A DNA stretch of 64,000 nt, from positions 558,001 through 622,000 of the forward strand of contig CAWDMW010000002.1 of assembly GCA_963803575.1 (NCBI GenBank), read 5' to 3'. This document shows positions 8,753 to 15,807 of this stretch, in pieces. The DNA comes from CAWDMW01 sp963803575. GTDB lineage: Bacteria > Pseudomonadota > Alphaproteobacteria > Rickettsiales > UBA998. Below the pieces are notes generated by a model, which worked only from the letters and a program-made list of their open reading frames with translations, was not told where the DNA came from and made no database searches. A program made the translations under genes and the position numbers. The first letter of the stretch is position 1. Every line of letters begins with the position of its first letter.

Positions 8753-8998
8753 ATGAAACGCTTTACCGCATGTTTTGCATCAATAATGTTACTGGTCAGT
8801 GTCACGGGTTGTGGCCATCATCATATGGATCGCGCGATGAGTGGTGGTGCTTTGGGTAGTGCCGCTGGACTGGTTGCTGGCGCTATTGTCGGTGGTAGTG
8901 CAACAACAGGATTACTGATTGGTGCAGGTATTGGTGCATTGACTGGTGCAATATTGCATCCTAATCAGGTTAACCTTGGACGACCTATCTGGAAATAA
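8753..8998 (+). CDS. Glycine-zipper lipoprotein, hypothetical
   Basis: 81 residues from ATG 8753. A signal peptide ends in the lipobox VTGC (Cys about residue 20), predicting lipidation. After a His-rich stretch (GHHHMD) come Gly/Ala repeats (GGALGSAAGLVAGAIVGG, then GLLIGAGIGALTGA) typical of glycine-zipper outer-membrane lipoproteins such as the Rickettsia 17 kDa antigen and OsmB families. Probable envelope protein; exact role unknown. Confidence 0.75.
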   Translation: MKRFTACFASIMLLVSVTGCGHHHMDRAMSGGALGSAAGLVAGAIVGGSATTGLLIGAGIGALTGAILHPNQVNLGRPIWK

Positions 8999-9004
8999 TC
9001 TCGC

Positions 9005-9832
9005 TTGCGTGGTTCTTTCTTTAAACGCAGCATAGGGTATCTGATTGCTATTGGCTTGTTCGGATATATCAGTTTATGCGCGTATCTATATTTTTATCAG
9101 GACGTGCTTGTTTTCAAGCCTGATGCTTCTTACTCTGCACCTAATGTCAATAATTTGGCAGATATGGAAGAAATCACTTTGCATACATCGGATGGTCTGG
9201 CACTGCGTGCATGGTATGCAGATGCACCATCCCCTTCTGCTTATACGGTCATCTATTTTCATGGCAATGCTGGCGGATTGGCCAAACGTTCCATCTTCTA
9301 CCGTGAAATGATTGACGCCGGATATGGTGTGCTTGCAGTAGAGTATCGTGGTTATTCGGGTAATAAAGGAGCGCCCTCTGAAGCAGGCCTGTATAAAGAC
9401 GCCCAAAGTGCGATGCGTTACTTAGAGGAAAGGCAGCCACTCTCTCGCGTGATCGTCATGGGACGTTCACTGGGAAGCGGAGTAGCTGTTGAAATGGCAA
9501 TGCATTATTCTGATATTGCTGCATTGGTACTCATCTCCCCGTATACCTCTATTCCTGATGTAGGAGCCAATATGTACCCGTATATCCCTGTGCATTGGTT
9601 AAGCCGACACCATTTTGCATCGGTTGATAAGATAGGAGGGCTTGATATACCTATTTTAATTGCACATGGTACGGATGATAGCCTGATTCCCGTATCACAT
9701 GCTTACGCTCTGCAACGCGCAATTAAGTCACGTGCTGTGATGCATTTGCAGCAAGGAAAGCATCATCGTGATTTGTCTTTTACCAGTATACTGGATGCTA
9801 TGCGCATGATGCTGCAATCTGGTAGGGGGTGA
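9005..9832 (+). CDS. Membrane-anchored alpha/beta hydrolase, ABHD13/BEM46-like
   Basis: 275 residues, starting with TTG at 9005. An N-terminal membrane anchor (about residues 10-30) precedes the characteristic YFYQDVLVFKP segment of the BEM46/ABHD13 family. Catalytic residues are visible: oxyanion HGNAGG (86-91), nucleophile Ser155 in GRSLGS, acid Asp224/225 in HGTDDSLIP, and His253/254 near the C-terminus. Substrate unknown; esterase or peptidase roles are possible. Its last 13 bases overlap the 3' end of tRNA-Ile2 on the other strand, so the C-terminal residues are partly dictated by the tRNA sequence. Confidence 0.85.
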   Translation: MRGSFFKRSIGYLIAIGLFGYISLCAYLYFYQDVLVFKPDASYSAPNVNNLADMEEITLHTSDGLALRAWYADAPSPSAYTVIYFHGNAGGLAKRSIFYREMIDAGYGVLAVEYRGYSGNKGAPSEAGLYKDAQSAMRYLEERQPLSRVIVMGRSLGSGVAVEMAMHYSDIAALVLISPYTSIPDVGANMYPYIPVHWLSRHHFASVDKIGGLDIPILIAHGTDDSLIPVSHAYALQRAIKSRAVMHLQQGKHHRDLSFTSILDAMRMMLQSGRG

Positions 9833-9895
9833 GGGACTTGAACCCCCGACCAAGGCGTTATGAGCGCCCTGCTCTAACCACTGAGCTAACCCCCC
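9820..9895 (-). tRNA. tRNA-Ile2, anticodon CAU
   Basis: Folds as a complete cloverleaf reading leftward from 9895: acceptor GGGGGGT/ACCCCCT (one G-T end pair), D arm GCTC/GAGC, anticodon stem GGGCG/CGCCT with loop CTCATAA, variable loop TGGTC, T arm GGGGG/CCCTC, and encoded CCA at 9822-9820. The body (TTAGCTCAGTGGTTAGAGCA, then CTTGGTCG) closely resembles bacterial tRNA-Ile2 rather than initiator or elongator Met tRNA, so the C34 is presumably changed to lysidine by TilS to read AUA. Confidence 0.9.
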
Positions 9896-9990
9896 ATTGG
9901 TGCAACCATGTATGTAACGCCATTGCCCCAAAAGTGCAAGACCGGAAAGTGTAAGAAATGTTATTCAGCTTTCTTTGACTGTTCCGCAGG

Positions 9991-10054
9991 TATAGCATTT
10001 TCACTTTTCATTGATCAGCGTTGCTGATCTATGAAAAATGAAAAAAATGCTATA
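9991..10054. repeat. Imperfect long inverted repeat
   Basis: Left arm 9991-10019 begins TATAGCATTTT and ends TGATCAGC; right arm 10023-10054 begins GCTGATC and ends AAATGCTATA. The arms pair over nearly 30 bases with a few bulges and a very short loop. It lies between the RDD gene and tRNA-Ile2, both leftward, next to a second palindrome, and could be a terminator, an extragenic palindromic element or a remnant of a mobile repeat. Confidence 0.65.
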
Positions 10055-10063
10055 TGTCAAAAG

Positions 10064-10128
10064 ATTATAGTGCTTATTTTTATTTTCAAAAACGCATAAA
10101 ATGCGTAAATAAAAATAAGCACTATAAT
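10064..10128. repeat. Perfect 22-bp palindrome with nested hairpin
   Basis: Arms 10064-10085 and 10107-10128 are perfect 22-base inverted copies; the loop contains a second hairpin, ACGCAT-AAA-ATGCGT (10092-10106). The structure overlaps the final codon region and stop of the RDD gene at 10122. A/T-rich arm ends would make it a plausible bidirectional terminator, though it is longer than most. Confidence 0.75.
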
Positions 10129-10781
10129 TCACGATGCGCCGTTTGACCATCATCTTTGATACGCCAGTGCCTCACACGTATGACGGCGGTATCGCTGAGA
10201 ATGTCATGAACGGCGCGTTGCTTCTTATCTACTAACATCCATAAAAACCCTAATCCAAAGGGAAGGAATGTCGCCAAATATCCACCGTAACGTACAATGC
10301 GTTGCTTCGGTGTGATTTGTTTAAAGGTGCTGCGGTCTACGATGCGCAAGCGATACAGCCATTTCCCCGGGGTGGTGGAAGCGTATGACCAGCAAAGCCA
10401 GAAAAAGGGAAACAACAAAAGATAATGCAGCAATAATTCCAGAAACCAGAAACGAAAGAACCCACGATCTACCATATGGTGGAACATCTCCACCGGTGGA
10501 GTGCCGGGTAATATTTCTGCACTAATTAGCCGGCGTTCATCATTATAGGTGAGATCAGGGAATGTTACCAGTAACGGTGATAGGATGATGAATAATAATA
10601 CCATATCAATAGTAGCAGCATAAATGCGATCATTGAATGACGCATAGACGCGGCTTGCTTTGGCTTCTCGTTTTGCTTGCTCACGACGACGCGGCCAGCT
10701 GGCAAACTCTTCCATTTTTTGAATAGCTCGCGATGCCTTATCTTTCTGCTTTGGCGTTGTTTGCGGCGGTTTGTGCTTCAT
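10122..10781 (-). CDS. RDD-family membrane protein
   Basis: 219 residues. After a basic cytoplasmic N-terminus, the RDD domain starts at about residue 47 (RVYASFNDRIYAATIDMVLLFII), continues through three membrane segments, and includes the WLYRLRIVDR motif and the closing LVDKKQRAVHDILSDTAVI signature. RDD proteins are small membrane proteins of mostly unknown role, some acting in ion transport. It lies 8 bases after bioD in the same direction and is probably the last gene of the bio operon; the stop is embedded in a palindrome that may terminate transcription. Confidence 0.85.
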   Translation of the reverse strand: MKHKPPQTTPKQKDKASRAIQKMEEFASWPRRREQAKREAKASRVYASFNDRIYAATIDMVLLFIILSPLLVTFPDLTYNDERRLISAEILPGTPPVEMFHHMVDRGFFRFWFLELLLHYLLLFPFFWLCWSYASTTPGKWLYRLRIVDRSTFKQITPKQRIVRYGGYLATFLPFGLGFLWMLVDKKQRAVHDILSDTAVIRVRHWRIKDDGQTAHREL

Positions 10782-10789
10782 AGATTTTA

Positions 10790-11494
10790 CTATATCATGA
10801 GAGTGCGGCTAAAGGCAAAGAAATCACTGTAAGCTGGTAAGTGGTATAGTGTTTCGCTATTGGCTACGTCATTGCGTGGCAGGCTCACAATAGGGCAGTC
10901 ATAAGGTGACAAGGCACGTAAGGTGGTGATTGCGTCTTGTGGTTCCACGCTCACTGAAGAATGATTTACTATTATACCTGCAAGTGAAATATTGGCTTGA
11001 TGCAGGCATTGCAGGCTGGTTAGCGTATGTGAAAGAGTGCCAAGATAGGTGCCTGTGACTAAGATAACAGGGAGACCTAACTGCTTTGCCCAGTCCAGTG
11101 TGGTGGTGTGGTAGGTAAGTGGTACCATTATACCGCCAACCGCTTCAATCAAGCCATTATGGTGTTGCTCACACCATACTTTACACCATGCATACACGTC
11201 ATCAATATTGATGGTTTTACCTTCCAGTGCTGCTGCCCGGTGGGGTGATAAAGGTGCCTGAAATTGCCATGGGCTAATCTGTTTCACGGTGTCAGCTGTG
11301 ATAGGAGTTCCCATCGCACGAAGTAACGTAGCAGCATCGTTCGCTGCCACTGATTCAACCCCGCTCATGATGGGTTTAACGGCACGCGCTTCAATGCCAC
11401 GGCGTCTTGCATCTTGCAACAATAAGGACGTTACATAGGTTTTGCCTATGTCGGTTCCCGTACCCATGACCATGTAATGATGTGATTTAGGCAT
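10790..11494 (-). CDS. bioD: Dethiobiotin synthetase
   Basis: 234 residues. BioD carboxylates 7,8-diaminopelargonic acid with CO2 and ATP to form dethiobiotin. The ATP-binding loop GTGTDIGKTYV is at residues 11-21, VKPIMSG (with substrate and Mg contacts) follows, and EAVGGIMVPL matches the family's E-G-A-G-G motif. The start overlaps the bioC stop by eight bases, consistent with coupled translation within bioH-bioC-bioD. bioA, bioB and bioF are not in the window. Confidence 0.93.
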   Translation of the reverse strand: MPKSHHYMVMGTGTDIGKTYVTSLLLQDARRRGIEARAVKPIMSGVESVAANDAATLLRAMGTPITADTVKQISPWQFQAPLSPHRAAALEGKTINIDDVYAWCKVWCEQHHNGLIEAVGGIMVPLTYHTTTLDWAKQLGLPVILVTGTYLGTLSHTLTSLQCLHQANISLAGIIVNHSSVSVEPQDAITTLRALSPYDCPIVSLPRNDVANSETLYHLPAYSDFFAFSRTLMI

Positions 11495-12242
11495 GATGTA
11501 TCACGGCGTAGGCAATATGGTAGGTGGCGGCAACCTGTTTGTTATTGATGCTGTAGCGCGTATCGTAATATCGCATAATTTGCCGCAACGTAGCGCTGCT
11601 AACAGGATGCGTTGAAGAAGTTGTCGCGCCAATGGCTTTCAAGGATTGTAAGAAATGCAGGCAGTTATGGTAATGGGTAATTTCATGGTGCTGGGTTATC
11701 TCTGCATGTAGGCCATGATCGCTGCATAGTTGGTTGAGTGCGCGCAATGTGTGGCATTGCAGGACAGGGCTAGGGTAGTGATGGTGTGTAAACGCTTCTG
11801 AGAGTTCATGAAACGTATCGTGCAGCAATAAGGCAATGATCGCTACACCGCGCAGGTGAAGCACACGTTTTAATTCAATCAGAGCATCTGTCAGCGGTGA
11901 TACCCATTGCAGGCAAAGGGAAGATAGATACAGATGCACTGAATCACTTGCCAGCGGTAGGGACGTAGCATCGGCACATATAACGTTTAGTGATCGGTAA
12001 TGTTCATGTGCGTGTTGGCACATGCCATAAGCCGCGTCAAGTGCAATGGTTTGCGCATGAAATACCGATGGCAGTGCAGACGCCAGCGCGCCCGTGCCGC
12101 AACCTACATCCGCAATGATAGTGTGTGGTTGTACGTAAGGTAATGCCAGATCAGCGACGTTAGCAGCCACACAACGTTGTATGGCGGCATAAGCATCGTA
12201 AGTTCCGGCAGCACGATGAAACGTCTGTCTGGTGTCGCTCAT
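11487..12242 (-). CDS. bioC: Malonyl-ACP O-methyltransferase
   Basis: 251 residues. BioC methylates malonyl-ACP with S-adenosylmethionine so it can prime pimelate synthesis on the fatty-acid machinery. The N-terminal FHRAAGTYDAYAAIQ motif is characteristic of BioC, followed by the SAM-binding site ADVGCGTGALAS (about 44-55), and LYLSSLCLQWVSPL as the family's post-motif. It overlaps bioH upstream by four bases and bioD downstream, and the pairing with bioH supports the assignment over generic class I methyltransferases. Confidence 0.9.
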   Translation of the reverse strand: MSDTRQTFHRAAGTYDAYAAIQRCVAANVADLALPYVQPHTIIADVGCGTGALASALPSVFHAQTIALDAAYGMCQHAHEHYRSLNVICADATSLPLASDSVHLYLSSLCLQWVSPLTDALIELKRVLHLRGVAIIALLLHDTFHELSEAFTHHHYPSPVLQCHTLRALNQLCSDHGLHAEITQHHEITHYHNCLHFLQSLKAIGATTSSTHPVSSATLRQIMRYYDTRYSINNKQVAATYHIAYAVIHHA

Positions 12243-12934
12243 AAGCTTATATGGTTGGCAATCAATTGTTTGACTGTGGATGGGTTATGCAAATGTGGTG
12301 CGTGGGCGCATTCAGGTAAACAATGCCGTTGCGCTTGGGGTAATGCCTCCGCCAGCCATGAACCCTGCTCATGCAACACAATCTGGTCTGCCTCACCATA
12401 GATGAGCAAGGTAGGGGGGAAGTCAGACAGATCAATCATATCACGATGATACATTCCGAGTTGATTGAGCCAGTATGACCATGGGGAATATGTGTCTAAA
12501 CTATGCAACTGACGGATAATCGCGTCATGGTATGTATCGCCTTTAGCAATCAGGTGAGCAAAGCGTTTAGCGGTTTTATGGGGGTTTTGCGTAAAATTAT
12601 CTGAAAATAACGCAAACGTATCGGGTGCCATGCCATGCGGGAAATCTGCATCTTTTACAAACTGTACGGGTGAGCTAAGAAGCGTTAAGGTTTGAGGGGC
12701 AATGATTTGATGGTGGATAGCGTGCATGAGCAGCAACCCGCCCAGTGACCAGCCAATGACGTGGCGAGGTTGAATATTAGCTAGAGCATTAAAAAGCGTC
12801 TCGCGCGTATGGTGTGTGTAAGGGAGGTGCCATGCATCCTCCGGCGCAATAAGTTTCAGCGCATCATGCGGCTGCGCCCATCCGGAAAGGCATAATATGG
12901 AAGCATTAATGTGTGACGTGTCATTCATGGGCAT
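12239..12934 (-). CDS. bioH: Pimeloyl-ACP methyl ester carboxylesterase (BioH-type)
   Basis: 231 residues, alpha/beta hydrolase. BioH removes the methyl group that BioC added, ending pimeloyl-ACP elongation. The nucleophile elbow GWSLGG places Ser63; the acid is in YGEADQIV and the His in ECAHAPHLHNP near the C-terminus, the usual catalytic order. It is the first gene of the leftward bio operon and overlaps bioC by four bases. BioG or BioV would be alternative demethylases; length and motifs fit BioH better. Confidence 0.82.
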   Translation of the reverse strand: MPMNDTSHINASILCLSGWAQPHDALKLIAPEDAWHLPYTHHTRETLFNALANIQPRHVIGWSLGGLLLMHAIHHQIIAPQTLTLLSSPVQFVKDADFPHGMAPDTFALFSDNFTQNPHKTAKRFAHLIAKGDTYHDAIIRQLHSLDTYSPWSYWLNQLGMYHRDMIDLSDFPPTLLIYGEADQIVLHEQGSWLAEALPQAQRHCLPECAHAPHLHNPSTVKQLIANHISL

Positions 12935-13036
12935 GAAACATAGACAAAGTTAATCCAAAAATACAGTAATAAGCACTTGAAGAGCGGGCGAAAATCTGCT
13001 TATATCGCGACCAATATGATAATAGACATTATGATA

Positions 13037-13062
13037 GGTGGGGTGAAAACCCCGCCTTTTTT
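13037..13062 (+). terminator. Intrinsic terminator/attenuator in the rimP-nusA leader
   Basis: An 8-bp stem (GGTGGGGT with ACCCCGCC, one T-G pair) closed by a GAAA tetraloop at 13045-13048 is followed by six T residues (13057-13062). It lies only 21 bases before the rimP start in the same direction and no rightward gene precedes it, so it sits in the leader of the rimP-nusA-infB operon. This suggests transcription attenuation of the operon, plausibly sensitive to NusA. Confidence 0.8.
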
Positions 13063-13083
13063 ATTAACCTGACGCACAACGTT

Positions 13084-13581
13084 ATGACCATTGAACAAAC
13101 CATTGATGCTATATTGCGCCCCTCCATTGAACATATGGGGTTTCGCCTGGTGCGTGTAAAGTTGATGGATGTGCTGGGGAAGCGTACATTGCAGATTATG
13201 GCAGAGCGCGTGGACGGTAAAGCCATGCTGGTGGATGATTGCGCGGAAATTAGCCACATGTCTTCTGCGTTGCTGGATGTGGATGACCCTATTAGTGGCG
13301 CTTATCATTTGGAAGTAACGTCTCCGGGCATTGATCGCCCATTGGTGCATGAAGAAGATTTTGTTGCATATGCCGGATTTGAGATTAAACTGGAAACCCT
13401 GTTTCCTCTAAATGGACGGAAACGGTATCGCGGGATGCTGCGTGGTTTTAATGAGGGACGTGTTGATATGATGCAAGATGGGGAGTTGCAACATATTCCT
13501 TATGCCAAAATCAGTCACGCCAAACTGGTGCTAACGGATGAGCTGATTAAAGCGTATCAGGATGGCAAAGTCACCCATTAG
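13084..13581 (+). CDS. rimP: Ribosome maturation factor RimP
   Basis: 165 residues. RimP helps assemble the 30S subunit. The family pattern is complete: an N-terminal domain with IRPSIEHMGFRLVRVKL-type strand and QIMAERVDGKAMLVDDCAEIS, then the HLEVTSPGIDRPLVHEEDF signature (SPGIDRPL around residues 80-87), and an Sm-like C-terminal domain ending in YAKISHAKLVLTDELI. First gene of the translation operon, preceded by an attenuator-like hairpin and 56 bases before nusA. Confidence 0.95.
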   Translation: MTIEQTIDAILRPSIEHMGFRLVRVKLMDVLGKRTLQIMAERVDGKAMLVDDCAEISHMSSALLDVDDPISGAYHLEVTSPGIDRPLVHEEDFVAYAGFEIKLETLFPLNGRKRYRGMLRGFNEGRVDMMQDGELQHIPYAKISHAKLVLTDELIKAYQDGKVTH

Positions 13582-13637
13582 GGTGCATGAGATAAAAAAC
13601 TTAAGACAGATAATTATTTAAAGGAGACACAGTCATT

Positions 13638-15206
13638 ATGAGTAGTTTACATTTTGGTAGCGTAGAAATTATCCAGATCGCTGATGCTGTTGCGCGCGAG
13701 AAAAATATTGATAAGCAGTCTGTTATTGATGCGATGGCGCAGGCAGTTCAGATTGCCGGACGTAAGAAATATGGTACTGAGCGTGATATACGCGCAGATA
13801 TTGACTCACGTACTGGTGAGATTCAGCTTTACCGTGTGACTACGGTTGTGGAAGAAGTGGAAGAAGAACTGCGTGAAATCTCGCTGGAAGAAGCGCGCCG
13901 TATCAGTGCAGACTATGAGCTGGGTTCAGAGATACGTGAGGCATTGCCGCCCATTGATTTTGGCCGTATTGCTGCTCAAACAGCTAAGCAGGTGATTGTG
14001 CAAAAAGTGCGTGACGCAGAGCGTTTGCGTCAATATGAAGACTTTAAAGGACGTGTAGGCGAGATTGTTGGTGGGTCTGTCAAGCGTGTGGATTATGGCA
14101 ATGTTACGGTTGATCTGGGCAACGGTGAAGGGTTTATTCGCAAGCATGAACTTATTCCTCGGGAATTTTTCCGTCAGGGTGATCGCATTCGTGCTTATAT
14201 TGCGGATGTAAACACTGAACGTGGCGGACAGATTCTGCTGTCACGGACGCATCCTGACTTTATGCGGAAGCTCTTTACGATGGAAGTGCCAGAGATTTAT
14301 GATGGGATTGTCGAGATTGTATCAGTGGCGCGTGACCCGGGTTCGCGTGCGAAAATTTCGGTACGTGCTACGGAAGTGGGTGTGAACCCTGTGCTGGCAT
14401 GTGTTGGTGTGCGCGGTGCGCGTGTGCAGGCAGTAGTGAATGAATTACAGGGCGAGAAAGTCGATATTGTTGAATATGCAGAGGATCCGGCTAACTATAT
14501 TGTGAACGCTATTTCATCTGCGGAAGTCACCAAAGTGGTGCTGGATGAAGATGAGCAGCGTGTGGAAGTGGTGGTGCCTGATGAGCAATTAAGTAAAGCG
14601 ATTGGTCGCCGTGGTCAGAATGTCCGGCTTGCCTCCATGTTGACAGGCTGGAACATTGATATTTTGACAGAAGCGGATGAGTCAGAGCGTCGCAATCAGG
14701 AATTTAATAAGCTGTCTAACGTGTTTGTCGAAGCGCTGAACGTGGAAGAAGTGATTGCTCATTTGCTGGTGACAGAAGGGTTTGCAAGCATTGAAGAAGT
14801 AGCATATGTGCCGACTGAAGAGGTGGCAGCTATTGAAGGGTTTGATGAGGACGTGGCGGAAGAATTGCGGAACCGCGCGCGTGACTGGCTGGAGAATCAG
14901 GAAGCCTTATTCCAAAGCGAGGTAGCAGATAAAGGGATTCAGGACGATCTAATTACGTTGGAAGGACTGGCAAACCGTAAAGATCTGATTATGTTGCTAG
15001 CCAGCCACGGGGTAGTTACTCGTGATGATTTAGCTGACTTGTCAACGGATGAGTTTGTTGAGATGATCCCTCAGGAAACGTCCAATATGCGTGATAAAGC
15101 GGTAGAAGCACTTATCATGAAAGCACGTGAACATTGGTTTGCTGACGAAAAAACACAAGCAGATGAGGAATCGTCTGACATGGATAATCAGGAAGGTGTG
15201 GCATAG
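13638..15206 (+). CDS. nusA: Transcription termination/antitermination factor NusA
   Basis: 522 residues, usual alphaproteobacterial length. Domains in order: N-terminal RNA polymerase-binding domain (about 1-130), S1 domain (FKGRVGEIVGGSVKRVDYGNV..., about 134-200), two KH domains (including SKAIGRRGQNVRLAS, about 320-335), and a C-terminal region of helix-hairpin-helix repeats (ASIEEVAYVPTEEVAAIEGFDE). A good ribosome-binding site (AAGGAG) precedes the ATG. It modulates pausing, termination and antitermination. Confidence 0.96.
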   Translation: MSSLHFGSVEIIQIADAVAREKNIDKQSVIDAMAQAVQIAGRKKYGTERDIRADIDSRTGEIQLYRVTTVVEEVEEELREISLEEARRISADYELGSEIREALPPIDFGRIAAQTAKQVIVQKVRDAERLRQYEDFKGRVGEIVGGSVKRVDYGNVTVDLGNGEGFIRKHELIPREFFRQGDRIRAYIADVNTERGGQILLSRTHPDFMRKLFTMEVPEIYDGIVEIVSVARDPGSRAKISVRATEVGVNPVLACVGVRGARVQAVVNELQGEKVDIVEYAEDPANYIVNAISSAEVTKVVLDEDEQRVEVVVPDEQLSKAIGRRGQNVRLASMLTGWNIDILTEADESERRNQEFNKLSNVFVEALNVEEVIAHLLVTEGFASIEEVAYVPTEEVAAIEGFDEDVAEELRNRARDWLENQEALFQSEVADKGIQDDLITLEGLANRKDLIMLLASHGVVTRDDLADLSTDEFVEMIPQETSNMRDKAVEALIMKAREHWFADEKTQADEESSDMDNQEGVA

Positions 15207-15262
15207 GTAAGCGCCAACTGCCTATAGCAAAGCGCATTATTCCAGCAGATGTCGTACGCTGT

Positions 15263-15775
15263 GTGGTGTCGCCCAATGGCGAACTTGTGGCAGATATTTA
15301 TCAAAAACTACCGGGTAAGCACGCCCTTTATATCGGGGCTTACCCTGACGTTATAGAAAGGCTGGTGAAATCTGATGCCGCCTCCGTTTGGTTGAACCAG
15401 GCAGTGACTATCTCGCCAAAGTTTGGACAAGAATTGTCCGCTACACTGGAACGCGCTGTAATGGATACGCTTGCAATGGCAAATAAGGCGCGCCAAACGG
15501 TGCTGGGTATAGACACAGTACTTCACCAGATGACGCATCTTGGGTTGCTGATAGTCGCGCAGGATGCCGGCAGATCTTCGTTTAATACGATACGCCGTCA
15601 CCATCAATTGCATAATGATTTACCTATGGTGCATTATGGAACCCGTCAGTCGCTTGGGCAGGCATGTGGGCGTCATTCGCAAGTGTTCTTAGGGGTGCAA
15701 AAAGGTAAAATGGCAAAAAAATTACACTTTTTCATGCGATGCAGCACTAGATTTACTACGCACTATAGTTTATAA
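15263..15775 (+). CDS. ylxR: YlxR-family RNA-binding protein (DUF448)
   Basis: Sits in the conserved slot between nusA and infB. The first standard start is GTG 15263, but homologous-looking sequence continues upstream in the same frame without an obvious start (KRIIPADVVRCVVSPNGELV), back to about 15203 where it meets the nusA stop; a rare start codon or lost start is possible. The YlxR core is SPNGELVADIYQKLPGKHALYIGA. The C-terminal part (LGIDTVLHQMTHLGLLIVAQDAG) resembles an L7Ae-like ribosomal domain, as in long alphaproteobacterial YlxR proteins. Confidence 0.75.
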   Translation: MVSPNGELVADIYQKLPGKHALYIGAYPDVIERLVKSDAASVWLNQAVTISPKFGQELSATLERAVMDTLAMANKARQTVLGIDTVLHQMTHLGLLIVAQDAGRSSFNTIRRHHQLHNDLPMVHYGTRQSLGQACGRHSQVFLGVQKGKMAKKLHFFMRCSTRFTTHYSL

Positions 15776-15807
15776 GGGAAAGTCACGAAAGGAACTATTC
15801 CAGAATT

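Noticed and set aside
9820..9895. tRNA with CAU as methionine tRNA
   Set aside because: Body sequence and stems resemble tRNA-Ile2 (lysidine type) and not initiator or elongator Met.
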